Positions 41,088 to 50,920 of a stretch of DNA of 64,000 nt are shown here, piece after piece. A program made the translations under genes and the position numbers. The notes beneath the pieces were generated by a model that had not been told where the DNA came from, did no database searches, and saw only the letters and a list, made by a program, of their open reading frames with translations. Each line of letters opens with the position of its first letter. Within the stretch, counting starts at the first letter, position 1. Origin of the DNA: Marilutibacter spongiae (GTDB lineage: Bacteria; Pseudomonadota; Gammaproteobacteria; Xanthomonadales; Xanthomonadaceae); contig NZ_JACHTF010000009.1 in assembly GCF_014145325.1 (NCBI RefSeq), positions 1 to 64,000 on the forward strand, written 5' to 3'.

Positions 41088-42407
41088 ATGACCGCCCCTT
41101 CCCCCAGTGCCGCCGGCGCCCGTCCCCGCGCCGTCGCGGCGCGCGTGCTCGACGCCGTGCTCCTGCGCGGCCGCTCCCTCCGGGTCGAGCTCGCCAAGTC
41201 CCTGCCCACGCTCGAGGATCCCCGCGACCGCGCGCTCGTGGAGACCCTGTGCTTCGCCGTGCTGCGCCAGCCCGGGCGCTTCGAAGCGGCCCTGTCGAAC
41301 TGGATGCCCAAGCCGCCGGGGCGCCGCGACGGCGAGCTGAAGACGCTGTTGTTCGTCGGCTTCGCCCAGCTCGATCCGCTGGGGCTGCCGGCCCATGCCG
41401 CGGTCGCATCGACGGTGGAGGCGGCCCGCGTGCTCGGCCGCCGGCACCAGGCGGGCCTGGTGAACGCCCTGCTGCGCCGCGCGCAGCGCGAGGGCCTGCC
41501 CCCGGCCTCGCCCGAGGCCGACTGGCCCGACTGGCTGCGCGAGCGGATCCGCGCCGACTGGCCGGCGCAGGCCGCGGCGATCTTCGCCGAAAGCGTGGCG
41601 CCGCCGCCGCTGTGGCTGCGCGTCAATCGCCAGCAGGGCAGTCGCGACGCCTATCGCGAGCGCCTGACCGCCGCCGGGATCGAGGCGCGCCCCGACCCCG
41701 ATCTCGCCGATGCGCTGCGGGTGGAAGGCACGCTCGCGGTGGCCAGCCTGCCGGGTTTCACCGCAGGTGCGGTCTCGGTGCAGGACGCGGCCGCGCAGGC
41801 GGTGGCCGACGCGCTGGCGCCGCCCGCCGGCGCCCGCGTGCTCGATGCCTGCGCCGCGCCCGGCGGCAAGACCGCGCACCTGCTCGAACGCGACCCCGGC
41901 CTGCGCCTGACCGCGCTGGACATCGACCCCAAGCGGCTGGAGGCCGTGCACGCCACGCTCAGGCGCCTGCAACTGCGCGGCGACGTCCGGCTGATGGCGG
42001 TGGACGCGGCCAGCGCCCGCGACGACTGGTGGAGCGGCGAGCCCTTCGACGCGGTCCTGCTCGACGCGCCGTGTTCGGCCACCGGCATCGTCCGCCGGCA
42101 GCCGGACGTGCGCCTGCATCGGCGCGCCGCCGACATCGAGGCGCTGGTCAAGCTGCAGGCGCGCCTGCTCGATGTCCTGTGGGCCAAGCTCGCGCCGGGC
42201 GGGGTGCTGCTCTACGCGACCTGCTCGATCCTCAAGGCCGAGAACGCCGCGCAGGTCGAGGCCTTCCTCGCGCGGACGCCCGATGCCAGCGCCGGCGCCC
42301 TGCCGGAGACCTTCGGCCACGCCTCGGGCCCGGGCCGGCAGCGCCTGCCCGGCGAGGGCGGCGGCGACGGCTTCTTCTACGCCCGCCTGGTCAAGGCGGC
42401 GGCCTGA
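41088..42407 (+). CDS. rsmB: 16S rRNA (cytosine(967)-C(5))-methyltransferase RsmB
   Basis: This SAM-dependent enzyme methylates C967 of 16S rRNA. It is 439 residues. A NusB-like RNA-binding domain (about 12-135) precedes the methyltransferase domain. Motif I is [10 protein letters not shown] (about 253-262). The two catalytic Cys are Cys329 (LDAPCSATG) and Cys379 (YATCSIL). In many bacteria rsmB follows fmt and def; here it does not, so it is identified by domain layout rather than context. Confidence 0.92.
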   Translation: MTAPSPSAAGARPRAVAARVLDAVLLRGRSLRVELAKSLPTLEDPRDRALVETLCFAVLRQPGRFEAALSNWMPKPPGRRDGELKTLLFVGFAQLDPLGLPAHAAVASTVEAARVLGRRHQAGLVNALLRRAQREGLPPASPEADWPDWLRERIRADWPAQAAAIFAESVAPPPLWLRVNRQQGSRDAYRERLTAAGIEARPDPDLADALRVEGTLAVASLPGFTAGAVSVQDAAAQAVADALAPPAGARVLDACAAPGGKTAHLLERDPGLRLTALDIDPKRLEAVHATLRRLQLRGDVRLMAVDAASARDDWWSGEPFDAVLLDAPCSATGIVRRQPDVRLHRRAADIEALVKLQARLLDVLWAKLAPGGVLLYATCSILKAENAAQVEAFLARTPDASAGALPETFGHASGPGRQRLPGEGGGDGFFYARLVKAAA

Positions 42408-42471
42408 GGTCGCCCGGCCGCGTCGCCGGCCGCCCCAACGTTCTTCCGACATCGCCCGCGGGCGCACGCCG

Positions 42472-42477
42472 TATCAT
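42472..42477 (+). promoter_or_regulatory. -10 element giving a possible leaderless transcript
   Basis: TATCAT (5 of 6) ends 7 bases before the ATG at 42485. Transcription from it would begin at or next to that ATG, and no Shine-Dalgarno is visible, so the mRNA may be leaderless. A -35 cannot be assigned. Confidence 0.35.
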
Positions 42478-42484
42478 GCGCCCC

Positions 42485-44227
42485 ATGACGACCCCATTGC
42501 CCTCGATCCCGGCCCGCCGCACGCCCTGGCTGGGCCCCACCACCCTGTTCTGGATCGTCGCGGTCCTCGTCCTGGGCGCCGGCCTGGGCCTGCGCGATCC
42601 CTGGCCGGCAGACGAGCCGCGTTTCGCGCTGGTGGCCAAGCAGATGGTCGAGAGCGGCGACTGGCTGTTCCCGCACCGCGGCAGCGAGCTGTACTCGGAC
42701 AAGCCGCCGATGCTGATGTGGCTGCAGGCGGCGTTCTACACCGTCTTCCGCGACTGGAAGGTCGCCTTCCTGCTGCCCTCGCTGCTGGCCGCGCTGGGTA
42801 CCCTGTGGTGCGTCACCGATCTGGGCAAGCGCCTGTGGACGCGACGCGTGGGCCTGTACGCGGGCTGGGCGCTGCTGTTCGCGGTGCAGTTCACCTACCA
42901 GGCGAAGAAAGCGCAGATCGACCCGCTGGTCACCTTCTACATCACCCTGGCCAACTACGGCCTGTTGCGCCACCTGCTGCTGGGCGACGGCTGGAAGTGG
43001 TGGTGGCTGGGCTGGTTCGCCGCCGGCCTGGGCACGATCACCAAGGGCGTCGGCGCCCTGGCGCTGGTGATGCTGGTGCCGGCCACGGTCGCCGCCGTGG
43101 CCGGATGGCCACGCGTGCGACAGGGCTTCCGCGATCCGCGCTGGTGGCTGGGACCGGTGATGTTCGCGCTCGCGGCGTCGATCTGGCTGGTGCCGATGGT
43201 GACCGCCGCGCTCTCGCACCCCGATCCGGCCTATCGGGCGTATCTGGACGACATCCTCTTCAACCAGACCGCCAACCGCTACGCCAAGTCCTGGGACCAC
43301 CACCAGCCGCCGTGGTACCACCTGGGCGTGATCCTGACGATGTGGCTGCCGCCCATGCTGGCCCTGCCCTGGGCCCTGCCGGCCTGGTGGCGCCGCCTGC
43401 GCCGGCGCGACCCGCGCTACCTCCTGCCACTGGCCTGGTGGCTGCTGGTGGTGGTGTTCTTCTCGATCCCGCAGGGCAAGCGCGACGTCTACATCATGCC
43501 GGCGCTGCCGATGGCCTGCCTGGCGCTGGCGCCCCTGCTGCCGGGCCTGCTGCGCAAGGCCTGGCCGCCGCGACTGGCCTTCGGTTTCGGCGCCCTGCTG
43601 GCGCTCGCGGCCCTGGGCATCGGCATCGCGATGTGGACGGGCGAGCCCGCGTTCGAACGCAAGCTGGTCACGGACCGCGGCTTCACCGCCGCCGCCGTGG
43701 AGCAGGCCAACTGGCTGATGCTGGCGATCGGCGTCTGGTTCAGCGCGGCCCTGCTGTGGTTCGGCCCGCGTCGCGGTGCCCACGGCACCGTCGCCGGCCT
43801 CGCCGGCCTGTGGGTGCTGTACGGCGTGCTGGCCTATCCGCTGATGAACCCCTCGTCCTCGGCAAGCGAGGTCATGGAGAAGACCGGGCGCATGATCGGT
43901 CCGGGTACCGAACTCGGCCTGGTCGGCTGGAAGGAGCAGAACCTGCTGCAGGCCGACCGCCCGGCGATGGACTGGGGCTTCCGGCAGCCGCCGCACGTGC
44001 AGCTGGCCGGCGCGATCGACTGGATGCAGGCCGATCCGTCGCGCAAGGTGCTGATCCTCGATGCCGTCATGGGGCCGTGCATCGATGCATCGAAGGCAGT
44101 GCCGGTCGGCACCGCCAATCGCCGCGCCTGGTCGCTGGTCGATGCCGGCGCCGTGGTGCCCGGCTGCACGCCGCCCGAGCTGGATCCCGGCACCTGGCGC
44201 GGCGGCGACGACGAAACCGGGGACTGA
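42485..44227 (+). CDS. ArnT-like glycosyltransferase (GT39 superfamily), membrane
   Basis: This is a 580-residue protein with 10-12 membrane helices. It resembles ArnT and related GT-C enzymes, which move a sugar from a polyprenyl-phosphate donor to an envelope target. The first periplasmic loop has the acidic motif DPWPADEPRFALVAKQM followed by YSDKPPMLMWLQA, where ArnT enzymes keep their catalytic Asp/Glu. The sequence KAQIDPLVTFY is also typical. An ATG 9 bases upstream is in frame; I chose 42485 because of the -10 placement. It ends 2 bases from the convergent glycosyltransferase-like gene. The sugar and acceptor are unknown. Confidence 0.85.
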   Translation: MTTPLPSIPARRTPWLGPTTLFWIVAVLVLGAGLGLRDPWPADEPRFALVAKQMVESGDWLFPHRGSELYSDKPPMLMWLQAAFYTVFRDWKVAFLLPSLLAALGTLWCVTDLGKRLWTRRVGLYAGWALLFAVQFTYQAKKAQIDPLVTFYITLANYGLLRHLLLGDGWKWWWLGWFAAGLGTITKGVGALALVMLVPATVAAVAGWPRVRQGFRDPRWWLGPVMFALAASIWLVPMVTAALSHPDPAYRAYLDDILFNQTANRYAKSWDHHQPPWYHLGVILTMWLPPMLALPWALPAWWRRLRRRDPRYLLPLAWWLLVVVFFSIPQGKRDVYIMPALPMACLALAPLLPGLLRKAWPPRLAFGFGALLALAALGIGIAMWTGEPAFERKLVTDRGFTAAAVEQANWLMLAIGVWFSAALLWFGPRRGAHGTVAGLAGLWVLYGVLAYPLMNPSSSASEVMEKTGRMIGPGTELGLVGWKEQNLLQADRPAMDWGFRQPPHVQLAGAIDWMQADPSRKVLILDAVMGPCIDASKAVPVGTANRRAWSLVDAGAVVPGCTPPELDPGTWRGGDDETGD

Positions 44228-44229
44228 GC

Positions 44230-45246
44230 TCAGTCCCCCAGCAGGCCCAACAACGCCGCGACCGCACCGGGCAGGCCGTTGTCCAGGCCCAGCTGGCGGC
44301 TGGACGCGCGCAGGCCCGCGCAGCGATCGGCGTCCGCGGCGAGGGCGAGCAGGGCGCCGGCGAGCCCCTCGGGGTCGGCGCCGTCGGCGGGCTGAAGTGC
44401 GCCCGCGTCGGCCAGCCAGCGCACCCGCGCGGCCTGTTCGTCCTGCATCGGCAGCGCCACCACGGGCGTGCCGAGCGCCAGGGCCTGGACCAGCAGGCTG
44501 CCGCCGGCCAGCAGGGCGGCGCTGGCGCCGCCCAGGACGGCCATCAGCTCGGCATTGGGCAGGGCATCGACCCGGATCGCGGGCGCGGCCGCGCCCGTCG
44601 CGACCGCCAGCGTGGCCATGCCATTGCGCGCGCTGGCCGCCGCGGCCTCGCCGAACACCTCGGCCGCCTCCCGCTCGCCGAGCCGGTGCCGGCCGCCGCC
44701 ATGGCAGGCCACCACATAGGGCGTGGACAGGCCCAGTCGCTGCAGCAGGGGCGGTAGCGCCGCGGGCGGCGCGAACAGGGTGGCGAAGCGCCGCACCGCC
44801 ACGCGCGGGTGGCGCCAGCGGCCCAGCCGCTCGCGCCAGTGCCGGCGCGCCAGCAGGTCGGCGCCGACCAGCCAGTGCGCGTCCAGCCGGGCCATGCGGC
44901 GCCAGCGGAAGCCGCGGTCGGCGGCGCTGGGCCGCGAGCTGAGCAGTACGACGCGGGCGCCCACGCGCCGCGCGGCGTCGAGCGCGGCCACGCGCGTGTT
45001 GCCGTCGAACACCACCAGCGCCGGCCGCAGCGCCGCGATGGCCGCGACCACCTCGGCGACGGCGCGCGTCGGCGAGGCGGTGAGCGCGGTCGTCGGCCAG
45101 GGCAGCGGGGCGCTGCCCGCGGCCAGCAGGAAGTGCAGCTCGATGCCGGGCCGCGCCGCCACGAGCGCATCGGCAAGCAGTCGACAGCGCTGCACCTCGC
45201 CGCTGCCGGCGCCGCCGGAGACCGGGACGAACAGGATTCGCGTCAT
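44230..45246 (-). CDS. GT28/PseG-like glycosyltransferase-type protein
   Basis: This is a 338-residue cytoplasmic protein with the two-domain GT-B layout. The N-terminus ILFVPVSGGAGSGEVQRC recalls the donor-side loop of MurG and PseG. The C-terminal AGGSLLVQALALGTPVVALP is the nucleotide-sugar binding region of GT28 enzymes. It could transfer a sugar or, like PseG, hydrolyse a UDP-sugar. It is divergent from the gene at 45348 with 101 bases between them, and tail-to-tail with the GT39-like gene. Very Ala/Arg-rich composition weakens finer assignment. Confidence 0.7.
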   Translation of the reverse strand: MTRILFVPVSGGAGSGEVQRCRLLADALVAARPGIELHFLLAAGSAPLPWPTTALTASPTRAVAEVVAAIAALRPALVVFDGNTRVAALDAARRVGARVVLLSSRPSAADRGFRWRRMARLDAHWLVGADLLARRHWRERLGRWRHPRVAVRRFATLFAPPAALPPLLQRLGLSTPYVVACHGGGRHRLGEREAAEVFGEAAAASARNGMATLAVATGAAAPAIRVDALPNAELMAVLGGASAALLAGGSLLVQALALGTPVVALPMQDEQAARVRWLADAGALQPADGADPEGLAGALLALAADADRCAGLRASSRQLGLDNGLPGAVAALLGLLGD

Positions 45247-45347
45247 GGCGTCGTGGGCATCGATAAGATGTCGGGCGGGAATCGCGCCGAAGGCGCCGGT
45301 GCCGCCATGGTGCCCGCCCCGCCCGCCGACTGGAAGAGACACGCCCC

Positions 45348-46337
45348 ATGCCCCCCATGCGCACCACGTTCTACCTGGCGGTCGACGACGCGGAGATCGC
45401 GCGCTGGCGCACGCTCGACCCGGACCTCGAGCCGCACCGGCTGGTGCTGGGCGAGCACTACTGGATCGTCCTGAGCTACCTGCGCCTGCGCGATGCGGGT
45501 GTCGACGTGGCGCTCGACAACCGCATCCCCGCCGAGGGGCCGGTGCTGTTCTACGCCGGCGACAAGCGTCGCGCGCTGGACGCCTATCGCCGGGCCGGGA
45601 GCCGCGCCCTGCTGGTGTCGGTACGCAGCGATCGCCACCCCGTCGGCTTCGCCGACGTGGAAGTGGTGCAGAACGCGTCCTCGGCCGACGCACGCCATGC
45701 CTTCCACGTGCCGCACTGGCCGCAACCGGGCCTGGTCGCGCGCGATCCCGCCCGTGGCGACCGTCCGCGCACGCTCCTGTACCCGGGCACCCCGCAGAAC
45801 CTGCATCCGGGTTTCCGCGACCGCGCCTGGCAGGATTTCCTCGCCGACCGTGGCCTGGTCATGCAAACCCACGTGGCCGACGGCGACGTCGCGCCGGCCT
45901 ACCAGGACCTCGCCGCGGTCGACCTGATGCTGGCGGCACGGCCGAGCGGCGCCCGGCTGGTGCGCAACAAGCCGGCCTGGAAGCTGTTCAACGCATGGCT
46001 GGCCGGCGTGCCCGCCCTGCTCGGGCCGGAGTCGGGCTACCGCGAGCTGCGCGAGGGGCCGCTGGATTTCATCGAGGTCGACGGTCCGGCGGCGGCGATG
46101 GCGGCGATCGACCGCCTGCTCGCCGATCCCGCGCTGTACGCCGCCATGGCCGACAACGGCCGGCGACGTGGGGCGGCCTTCTCCAACGAGGCAACGGTCG
46201 CGCGGTGGCGTCGCCTCATCGACGACGTGCTGCTGCCGCGGGCGCGCCAGCAACAACTGCGGCCGACCCCGGCCTGGCGAAGGCGCTGGCGCGACGTCGG
46301 CGCGCGCCTGCGCCGGACGGTGCAGGGCAAGGGCTGA
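45348..46337 (+). CDS. Putative glycosyltransferase, unassigned family
   Basis: This is a 329-residue soluble protein that I cannot place in a named family. The segment NKPAWKLFNAWLAGVPALLGPESGY is shaped like the donor-binding end of GT-B glycosyltransferases. LLYPGTPQNLHPGF resembles the glycan-enzyme linker region. The N-terminal half has no recognised motif. It is divergent from the GT28-like gene, so the pair may be regulated together. A surface-polysaccharide role is inferred from this context. Confidence 0.6.
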   Translation: MPPMRTTFYLAVDDAEIARWRTLDPDLEPHRLVLGEHYWIVLSYLRLRDAGVDVALDNRIPAEGPVLFYAGDKRRALDAYRRAGSRALLVSVRSDRHPVGFADVEVVQNASSADARHAFHVPHWPQPGLVARDPARGDRPRTLLYPGTPQNLHPGFRDRAWQDFLADRGLVMQTHVADGDVAPAYQDLAAVDLMLAARPSGARLVRNKPAWKLFNAWLAGVPALLGPESGYRELREGPLDFIEVDGPAAAMAAIDRLLADPALYAAMADNGRRRGAAFSNEATVARWRRLIDDVLLPRARQQQLRPTPAWRRRWRDVGARLRRTVQGKG

Positions 46338-46373
46338 GGCGGGCGTGACCGCGCACGAGGCGCGGTGCCCTCG

Positions 46374-47921
46374 TCACCAGCGCAACGGACGCCGCGACAG
46401 GCTCCCGGCGAGGCGGTCGTAGAGTTCGCGCGCCTGGGTGTCGGGCAGGAAGCGGATGCGCAGCGGCGGCCCCAGCGCGTTCGCCCCCGCGGTATCGAGG
46501 AACAGCGTGGTGCTGCCCAACCAGCGGTCCAGCGGCGAGCGCCCCAGGCGCAGCGCCTGCAGCTTGTCGATCTCGGCGAAGCGCCAATGCCGCGACCACC
46601 AGCCCTCGCGCACGGCGACCAGCTCCTCGCCCAGCGCGAAGGCCATGCAACGCGCGTGTTTGCGCGCCTTGAACGCCGACCACGGCAACCACAGCAACAG
46701 CCACAGGCCCGGCATGCCGAAGCGCAGGTACAGCAGCGCGGTGGTGGCGCAGGTGACCAGCGCCCCTGGCAGGAAGATCCGCCACCAGACCGCCTTGGGC
46801 AGCGGTTGCCAGTCCAGGCCGGTCCAGGCCGCGTGCGGCAGCAGGCGCTCGACCAGGTCGTCGCAGGCCGCCGGCGTCGCGACCGGCGCGAGCTCGCGGA
46901 GCGCTCGCTGCTGCTGCGCGTGCTGCGACACCGCGATGTCCACGTCCAGGCTGCGGCGCCGGAACAGACGGTGCAGCACCGTCTCGGTCAGCGTCCAGGC
47001 CTGGATGCGGCGGCGCGAGGCGCTGGTGCGCCAGCGTCCCAGCAGGCCGCGCTCGACGGTCAGGCGACGGCCGTGGCCGGTCAGCGTGAAGCCGTGGAAC
47101 TGGAGCAGGGCCAGCACCACCGAGAGCAGGCGGACCAGGGCCAGCAGCACCAGCAGCAGCACGACCGCGCCGATCGCGTACTCGCTGGTGCCGTAGCTGT
47201 GGTCGCCGGCCCAGCCGACCGCTTGCCTGACGCCCTGCTCGGCGTAGTCCTCGACGACGTCGCCGCCGCCGAACTGGAACAGGGCGGCCACCGATGCCGC
47301 GACCACCACCATGCCGCGGTTGGAGATCAGGCCCAGGCGCACGACCTCGCCCGTCGGCAGGTACAACAGCGGCTCGGCGTCGTCGCGGACCGCGGCGTCG
47401 GCGGGCGCGTCGACGGCGTGGGCGCGGCGCCGCACCAGCGCCTCCAGCGCCAGCGCCTTGTCCAGCTTGAGCACGCGCATCTCGGCCTCGGGCTTCTGGC
47501 CGCCGGCCGACTCCAGCCGCACCTCGGCCACCCCGAACACCCGGTGCAGGAGGTTCTGCTGCAGGGCCACGTTGTGGATGCGCGCGAACGGGATGACCCG
47601 CAGGCTGCGCTCGAGCAGCCCGCTGCGGATGACCAGCGCATCGCCGAGCACGCCGTAGCGGTAGGTGAAATATTGCCAAAGCGACACCAGGACCAGCGCG
47701 CCGACGCCGACCAGGCCCCACAGTTCGTACATGTTGTCGCCGCGACGGCCGGCGACCAGCACCACCAGCAGCGGGATGATGAAGGACTTGACCTGCTGCA
47801 CCAGCACGAACAGCCACGACATCGGGTGCAGGCGGTGGTCCGCGTCCTCGGCGGAGACGCCGGCGGGCGGGCCGTCCGGCGTGCGCGCCGCGTCGGGCAG
47901 CGGGGGCGGCTCAGTCGTCAT
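46374..47921 (-). CDS. PH domain-containing membrane protein, YdbT-like
   Basis: This is a 515-residue membrane protein with three bacterial PH-like (DUF304/YdbS-YdbT) domains separated by paired helices. Each repeat has the pattern of a short strand, RxGxL, and then R(I)xxW or RIHNV (RSGLLERSLRVIPFARIHNV, VERGLLGRWRTSASRRRI, REGWWSRHWRFAEIDKL). Its Bacillus relatives are tied to resistance to some antimicrobial peptides; the molecular role is not known. It is the last gene of a four-gene operon and overlaps the smaller PH-domain gene by 11 bases. Confidence 0.88.
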   Translation of the reverse strand: MTTEPPPLPDAARTPDGPPAGVSAEDADHRLHPMSWLFVLVQQVKSFIIPLLVVLVAGRRGDNMYELWGLVGVGALVLVSLWQYFTYRYGVLGDALVIRSGLLERSLRVIPFARIHNVALQQNLLHRVFGVAEVRLESAGGQKPEAEMRVLKLDKALALEALVRRRAHAVDAPADAAVRDDAEPLLYLPTGEVVRLGLISNRGMVVVAASVAALFQFGGGDVVEDYAEQGVRQAVGWAGDHSYGTSEYAIGAVVLLLVLLALVRLLSVVLALLQFHGFTLTGHGRRLTVERGLLGRWRTSASRRRIQAWTLTETVLHRLFRRRSLDVDIAVSQHAQQQRALRELAPVATPAACDDLVERLLPHAAWTGLDWQPLPKAVWWRIFLPGALVTCATTALLYLRFGMPGLWLLLWLPWSAFKARKHARCMAFALGEELVAVREGWWSRHWRFAEIDKLQALRLGRSPLDRWLGSTTLFLDTAGANALGPPLRIRFLPDTQARELYDRLAGSLSRRPLRW

Positions 47922-48423
47922 CGCGATCGATCTGTCGGCCGAGCTGCTCGCGCAGGTGCTCGGCGTCGCCCGCGTCCAGGTTGGGCACGGCAACCGCGCT
48001 GTTGGCCGTGCCGGCGGTGTGCACGACGAGGGTGGCCAGGTCGCGGCGCCGCTGCAGCGGCCCGCGCTTGACGTCCAGGTGCTGGACCCGGGTCAGCGGT
48101 ACCCGCGTCTCGCGGTGCCACAGCCGCCCGCGGCGGACCGCCAGCCCGTGCGCATCCAGCAGCCAGCGGGTGTGGCGGTACTGCTTGGCGCCCAGCCACG
48201 TGCCCAGCGCACCGAGCAGCAGGCCCAGCGCGACGGCGGCGAGCGGCACCAGCACCACCGGGCCGATGTCCTCCAGCACCGTGCCCAGGACCAGGCCAAG
48301 CCCCGCGCCCGCCGCGGTGCCGAGCACCAGCATCGGCAGGCCGCCGGCCAGCAGGAACAGGGTGCGGCTACGCTCGGGCAGGGCCTGCCAGGCGACCTCG
48401 GAAGCGGGAACGGCGTCGTTCAT
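47911..48423 (-). CDS. PH domain-containing membrane protein, YdbS-like
   Basis: This is a 170-residue protein with two adjacent helices (about 22-45 and 52-78) followed by one PH-like domain. That domain contains LAVRRGRLWHRETRVPLTRV and a hydrophobic end (LATLVVHTAG). It matches the YdbS partner of YdbT. The small and large PH proteins are usually encoded together, as here. It overlaps the secreted-protein gene before it by four bases (ATGA). Confidence 0.88.
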   Translation of the reverse strand: MNDAVPASEVAWQALPERSRTLFLLAGGLPMLVLGTAAGAGLGLVLGTVLEDIGPVVLVPLAAVALGLLLGALGTWLGAKQYRHTRWLLDAHGLAVRRGRLWHRETRVPLTRVQHLDVKRGPLQRRRDLATLVVHTAGTANSAVAVPNLDAGDAEHLREQLGRQIDRDDD

Positions 48424-49862
48424 CGGGCGGCGCGCTCATAGACGCTGTAGTCCTGCACGAAGTCCTTGCCACGCGCATACAGGGCCTCGCGCGCGCGCAT
48501 CTCCTCCAGGTCGGCGCCGGCATCGTCGGGCATCCCCGCGACGGCGCGTGCCTGGAAGTCGGCGGCCGCCTGGAACTCGCCATTGGCGGCGAAGGTCGCC
48601 GCCACGGTGTCCAGTTCGAAGGGGGACAGCGTGTCCGCGTTCTCCACCAGGTGCTGGGCCAGGGCCATCGCGCGCGCGGGATCGCGTTGCGCGGGGATCG
48701 GGCAGGCCGCCAGGAACCACACGCGCTCGTTGCGCGCATAGTCCAGCCCGGCGTCCTCGGCCCGCGCCAGCCACGACTCCGCTTCCACGCAATCGCGCGC
48801 CTGCCCCGCGGCGCCGTTGAAGATGAGGTTGCCGGTCACCGACATCGCTTCCGCATCGCCGGCATTGGCGGCCAGCCGGGCATGGCGGGCGAGCCTGCGC
48901 AGGTAGTGTTCGGTCGGCACTTCGCCGGGCTTGGGCGCGGCTTCACCGGTGAGGGCCTCCACCAGCAGGCTCGAGGCGCGGACGTTGCCCGCGGCACTGG
49001 CCGCTTCCATCAGCTGCATGCCGCGCGCGGTGTCCTGGGGCGCCAGCTCGGGGAACCTCCCGCTGTAGACGATCGCGCCCAGCACCATCATCGCCAGGTC
49101 TTCGCCGGATTCGGCCTTGCGCTCCAGCGCCCCGATCCGGGTCTTCATGTGCGCGTCGTAGCCCGGCCAGCGTTCGTTGAGACGCGTACGCGCCGCACGG
49201 TCGTCGCGCAGGGGCTGGTCGAGCAGGGCCAGGCTGGGGGGCGTGTCGGTGTCCAGCATGTCGGCGAGGATCGCCGCCACGACGTCGTCCTCCTCCAGTC
49301 CGTTGCTGCGCACGGCCTGGTTGGCCATCGCCGAGTCGTTGAGCACCAGGCTCTCGTCGCGGACCTTCCATGCGCCGTCGATCCGCACCAGCTCGGGGCC
49401 GAAGTGATAGTTGCCGCTGGGCGGCGCCAACTCGCCGATCGCAAGGTCGGGCGTGACCAGGGTGACGTGGGTCAGCGCCAGCGGGGGCTGGCCTTCTTCG
49501 CGCGCGGCAATGCCGCAGACGCCGGCCTCGATGCACGCGCGGGCCACCGCTTCCCCGTCCATGGCGTCCAGCGCCGCGGGCGCGTAGCGCGCGCGGAACA
49601 GGTAGACCTCGAGGCGCTTGGTCAGCGGCAGGCGCTTCACCTGGGGGGCAGACGCGTAGAGGGCCGCGTCGCGCACGAACGCATATTCGGCGATGCTCGA
49701 CGGCGCGAGCCACCGCGCCGCGTCCGGGTCGTCGGCGCTGCTGGCGGCCACGTAGGCATCCCATGCCTGGCTCACCGCGTTCATCGCGTCCAGGTCGTCC
49801 TTGGCCGGGGCGTTGCCCCAGGCGAGCGCCAGCATGACGCCCAGTGTCCATCGATATGCCAT
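48420..49862 (-). CDS. Exported Sel1-like protein of unknown function
   Basis: This is a 480-residue protein with a signal peptide (1-21, ending APAK). The middle (about 60-200) is non-repetitive and has no recognised domain. From about 235 on, the sequence has helical Sel1/TPR-like repeats (LAMMVLGAIVYSG, EAMSVTGNLIFNGA, ESWLARAEDAGLDYARN). Such repeats bind partner proteins. An AAGGGA site precedes the ATG at 49862. It sits between the acyltransferase gene and the two PH-protein genes in one operon, which suggests an envelope role. Confidence 0.7.
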   Translation of the reverse strand: MAYRWTLGVMLALAWGNAPAKDDLDAMNAVSQAWDAYVAASSADDPDAARWLAPSSIAEYAFVRDAALYASAPQVKRLPLTKRLEVYLFRARYAPAALDAMDGEAVARACIEAGVCGIAAREEGQPPLALTHVTLVTPDLAIGELAPPSGNYHFGPELVRIDGAWKVRDESLVLNDSAMANQAVRSNGLEEDDVVAAILADMLDTDTPPSLALLDQPLRDDRAARTRLNERWPGYDAHMKTRIGALERKAESGEDLAMMVLGAIVYSGRFPELAPQDTARGMQLMEAASAAGNVRASSLLVEALTGEAAPKPGEVPTEHYLRRLARHARLAANAGDAEAMSVTGNLIFNGAAGQARDCVEAESWLARAEDAGLDYARNERVWFLAACPIPAQRDPARAMALAQHLVENADTLSPFELDTVAATFAANGEFQAAADFQARAVAGMPDDAGADLEEMRAREALYARGKDFVQDYSVYERAAR

Positions 49863-49933
49863 GTCCCTTCGTTCCCCCTTGTTTCCGCGGTCAGTGTGGC
49901 CCCGCCGGCCCGTGTGCGGCGCCGGACCCGGTG

Positions 49934-50860
49934 TCAGGACGAGGCATACGGATTGCGCTCGCCCGATCCATCGGGCCTGAGGGTATAGCGTTTGTACGTC
50001 CACTGGTATTGGGCCGGGTCGCGTCGCGCGATGTGTTCCACGGCCTGGTTGAGCGCGGCGACCGCGACCTTGGGGTCGGGGTCGGCGATCGCCGCCGGCG
50101 CGGCGTCCACGTGCAGGGCGAAGCCCGGCGCGCCGGCATGGGTGTCGATGCGCTCGCACCAGGCGAACAGCACGGTCGCGCCGGTGCGCTGGGCGAGGCG
50201 GCCGACCAGGGTCATGGTGAAGGCCTCCACGCCGAAGAAGGGCGCGAACTCGCCGTCGCCCGCCTTGGGCTGCTGGTCGGGCAGGATGCCGACCACGCCG
50301 CCGGCGCCCAGGCGCTTGAACAGCTGGCGCACCGCCGGGCCTTCGGCGCGGATCTGGGTGACGCGGTCGGCGGAGGCGCCGCTGGCGGCGCGCACGCGGT
50401 TGAGGAAGGCCTCGCCCACGGCCGACTCGGGCGGCCGGTAGAGGATCGCCAGCGGCGTGCGCGCGGCCAGCCACTGGTTGAGCAGTTCCCAGTTGCCGTG
50501 GTGCGGCGCGGCGACGATGACGCCGCGGCCGGCCGCGATCGCGGCGTCGAGCAGCCCGGTGCCGTGGCTTTCGCGGATCAGCTGCAGGTTGTCCCGGTGC
50601 GGGCGGGTCCACAGGCGCAGGGTCTCGAGCGCCTGGCGCGCGGTGGTGCGCAGGATCGCCCGGTGCCACTGCACGCGTTCGCCGGCGAGCAGGCCCGGAT
50701 AGGCGAGCTCGAGGTTGCGCCGCGCCACGCGGCTCTCGCGGGCGTCCAGTCGCCGCCACAGCGCCGCCAGGCCGTCGCCGAGCGCCATCAGCCAGGACCA
50801 GGGCAGGCGTCCCAGTGCGGCAGCGCAGAAGAACAGCAGGCGGGCGAGCAGTTCGGTCAT
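49934..50860 (-). CDS. LpxL/HtrB family lipid A-type acyltransferase
   Basis: This is a membrane-bound acyltransferase of 308 residues that adds a secondary acyl chain to lipid A or a related lipid. One N-terminal helix is followed by the catalytic domain. The active-site motif is His120-x4-Glu125 (PHHGNWE). The conserved block [13 protein letters not shown] and the following FFGVEAFTM are also typical. I chose the ATG at 50860 because the sequence before it matches no relative. The heptad repeat in front of dtd lies in its promoter region. Confidence 0.92.
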   Translation of the reverse strand: MTELLARLLFFCAAALGRLPWSWLMALGDGLAALWRRLDARESRVARRNLELAYPGLLAGERVQWHRAILRTTARQALETLRLWTRPHRDNLQLIRESHGTGLLDAAIAAGRGVIVAAPHHGNWELLNQWLAARTPLAILYRPPESAVGEAFLNRVRAASGASADRVTQIRAEGPAVRQLFKRLGAGGVVGILPDQQPKAGDGEFAPFFGVEAFTMTLVGRLAQRTGATVLFAWCERIDTHAGAPGFALHVDAAPAAIADPDPKVAVAALNQAVEHIARRDPAQYQWTYKRYTLRPDGSGERNPYASS

Positions 50861-50920
50861 GGCCGGAGTGTAGCCGGCGCGGGTGCTTGCCATCCCCGCA
50901 TCCGCCGCTACGCTCTTCCT

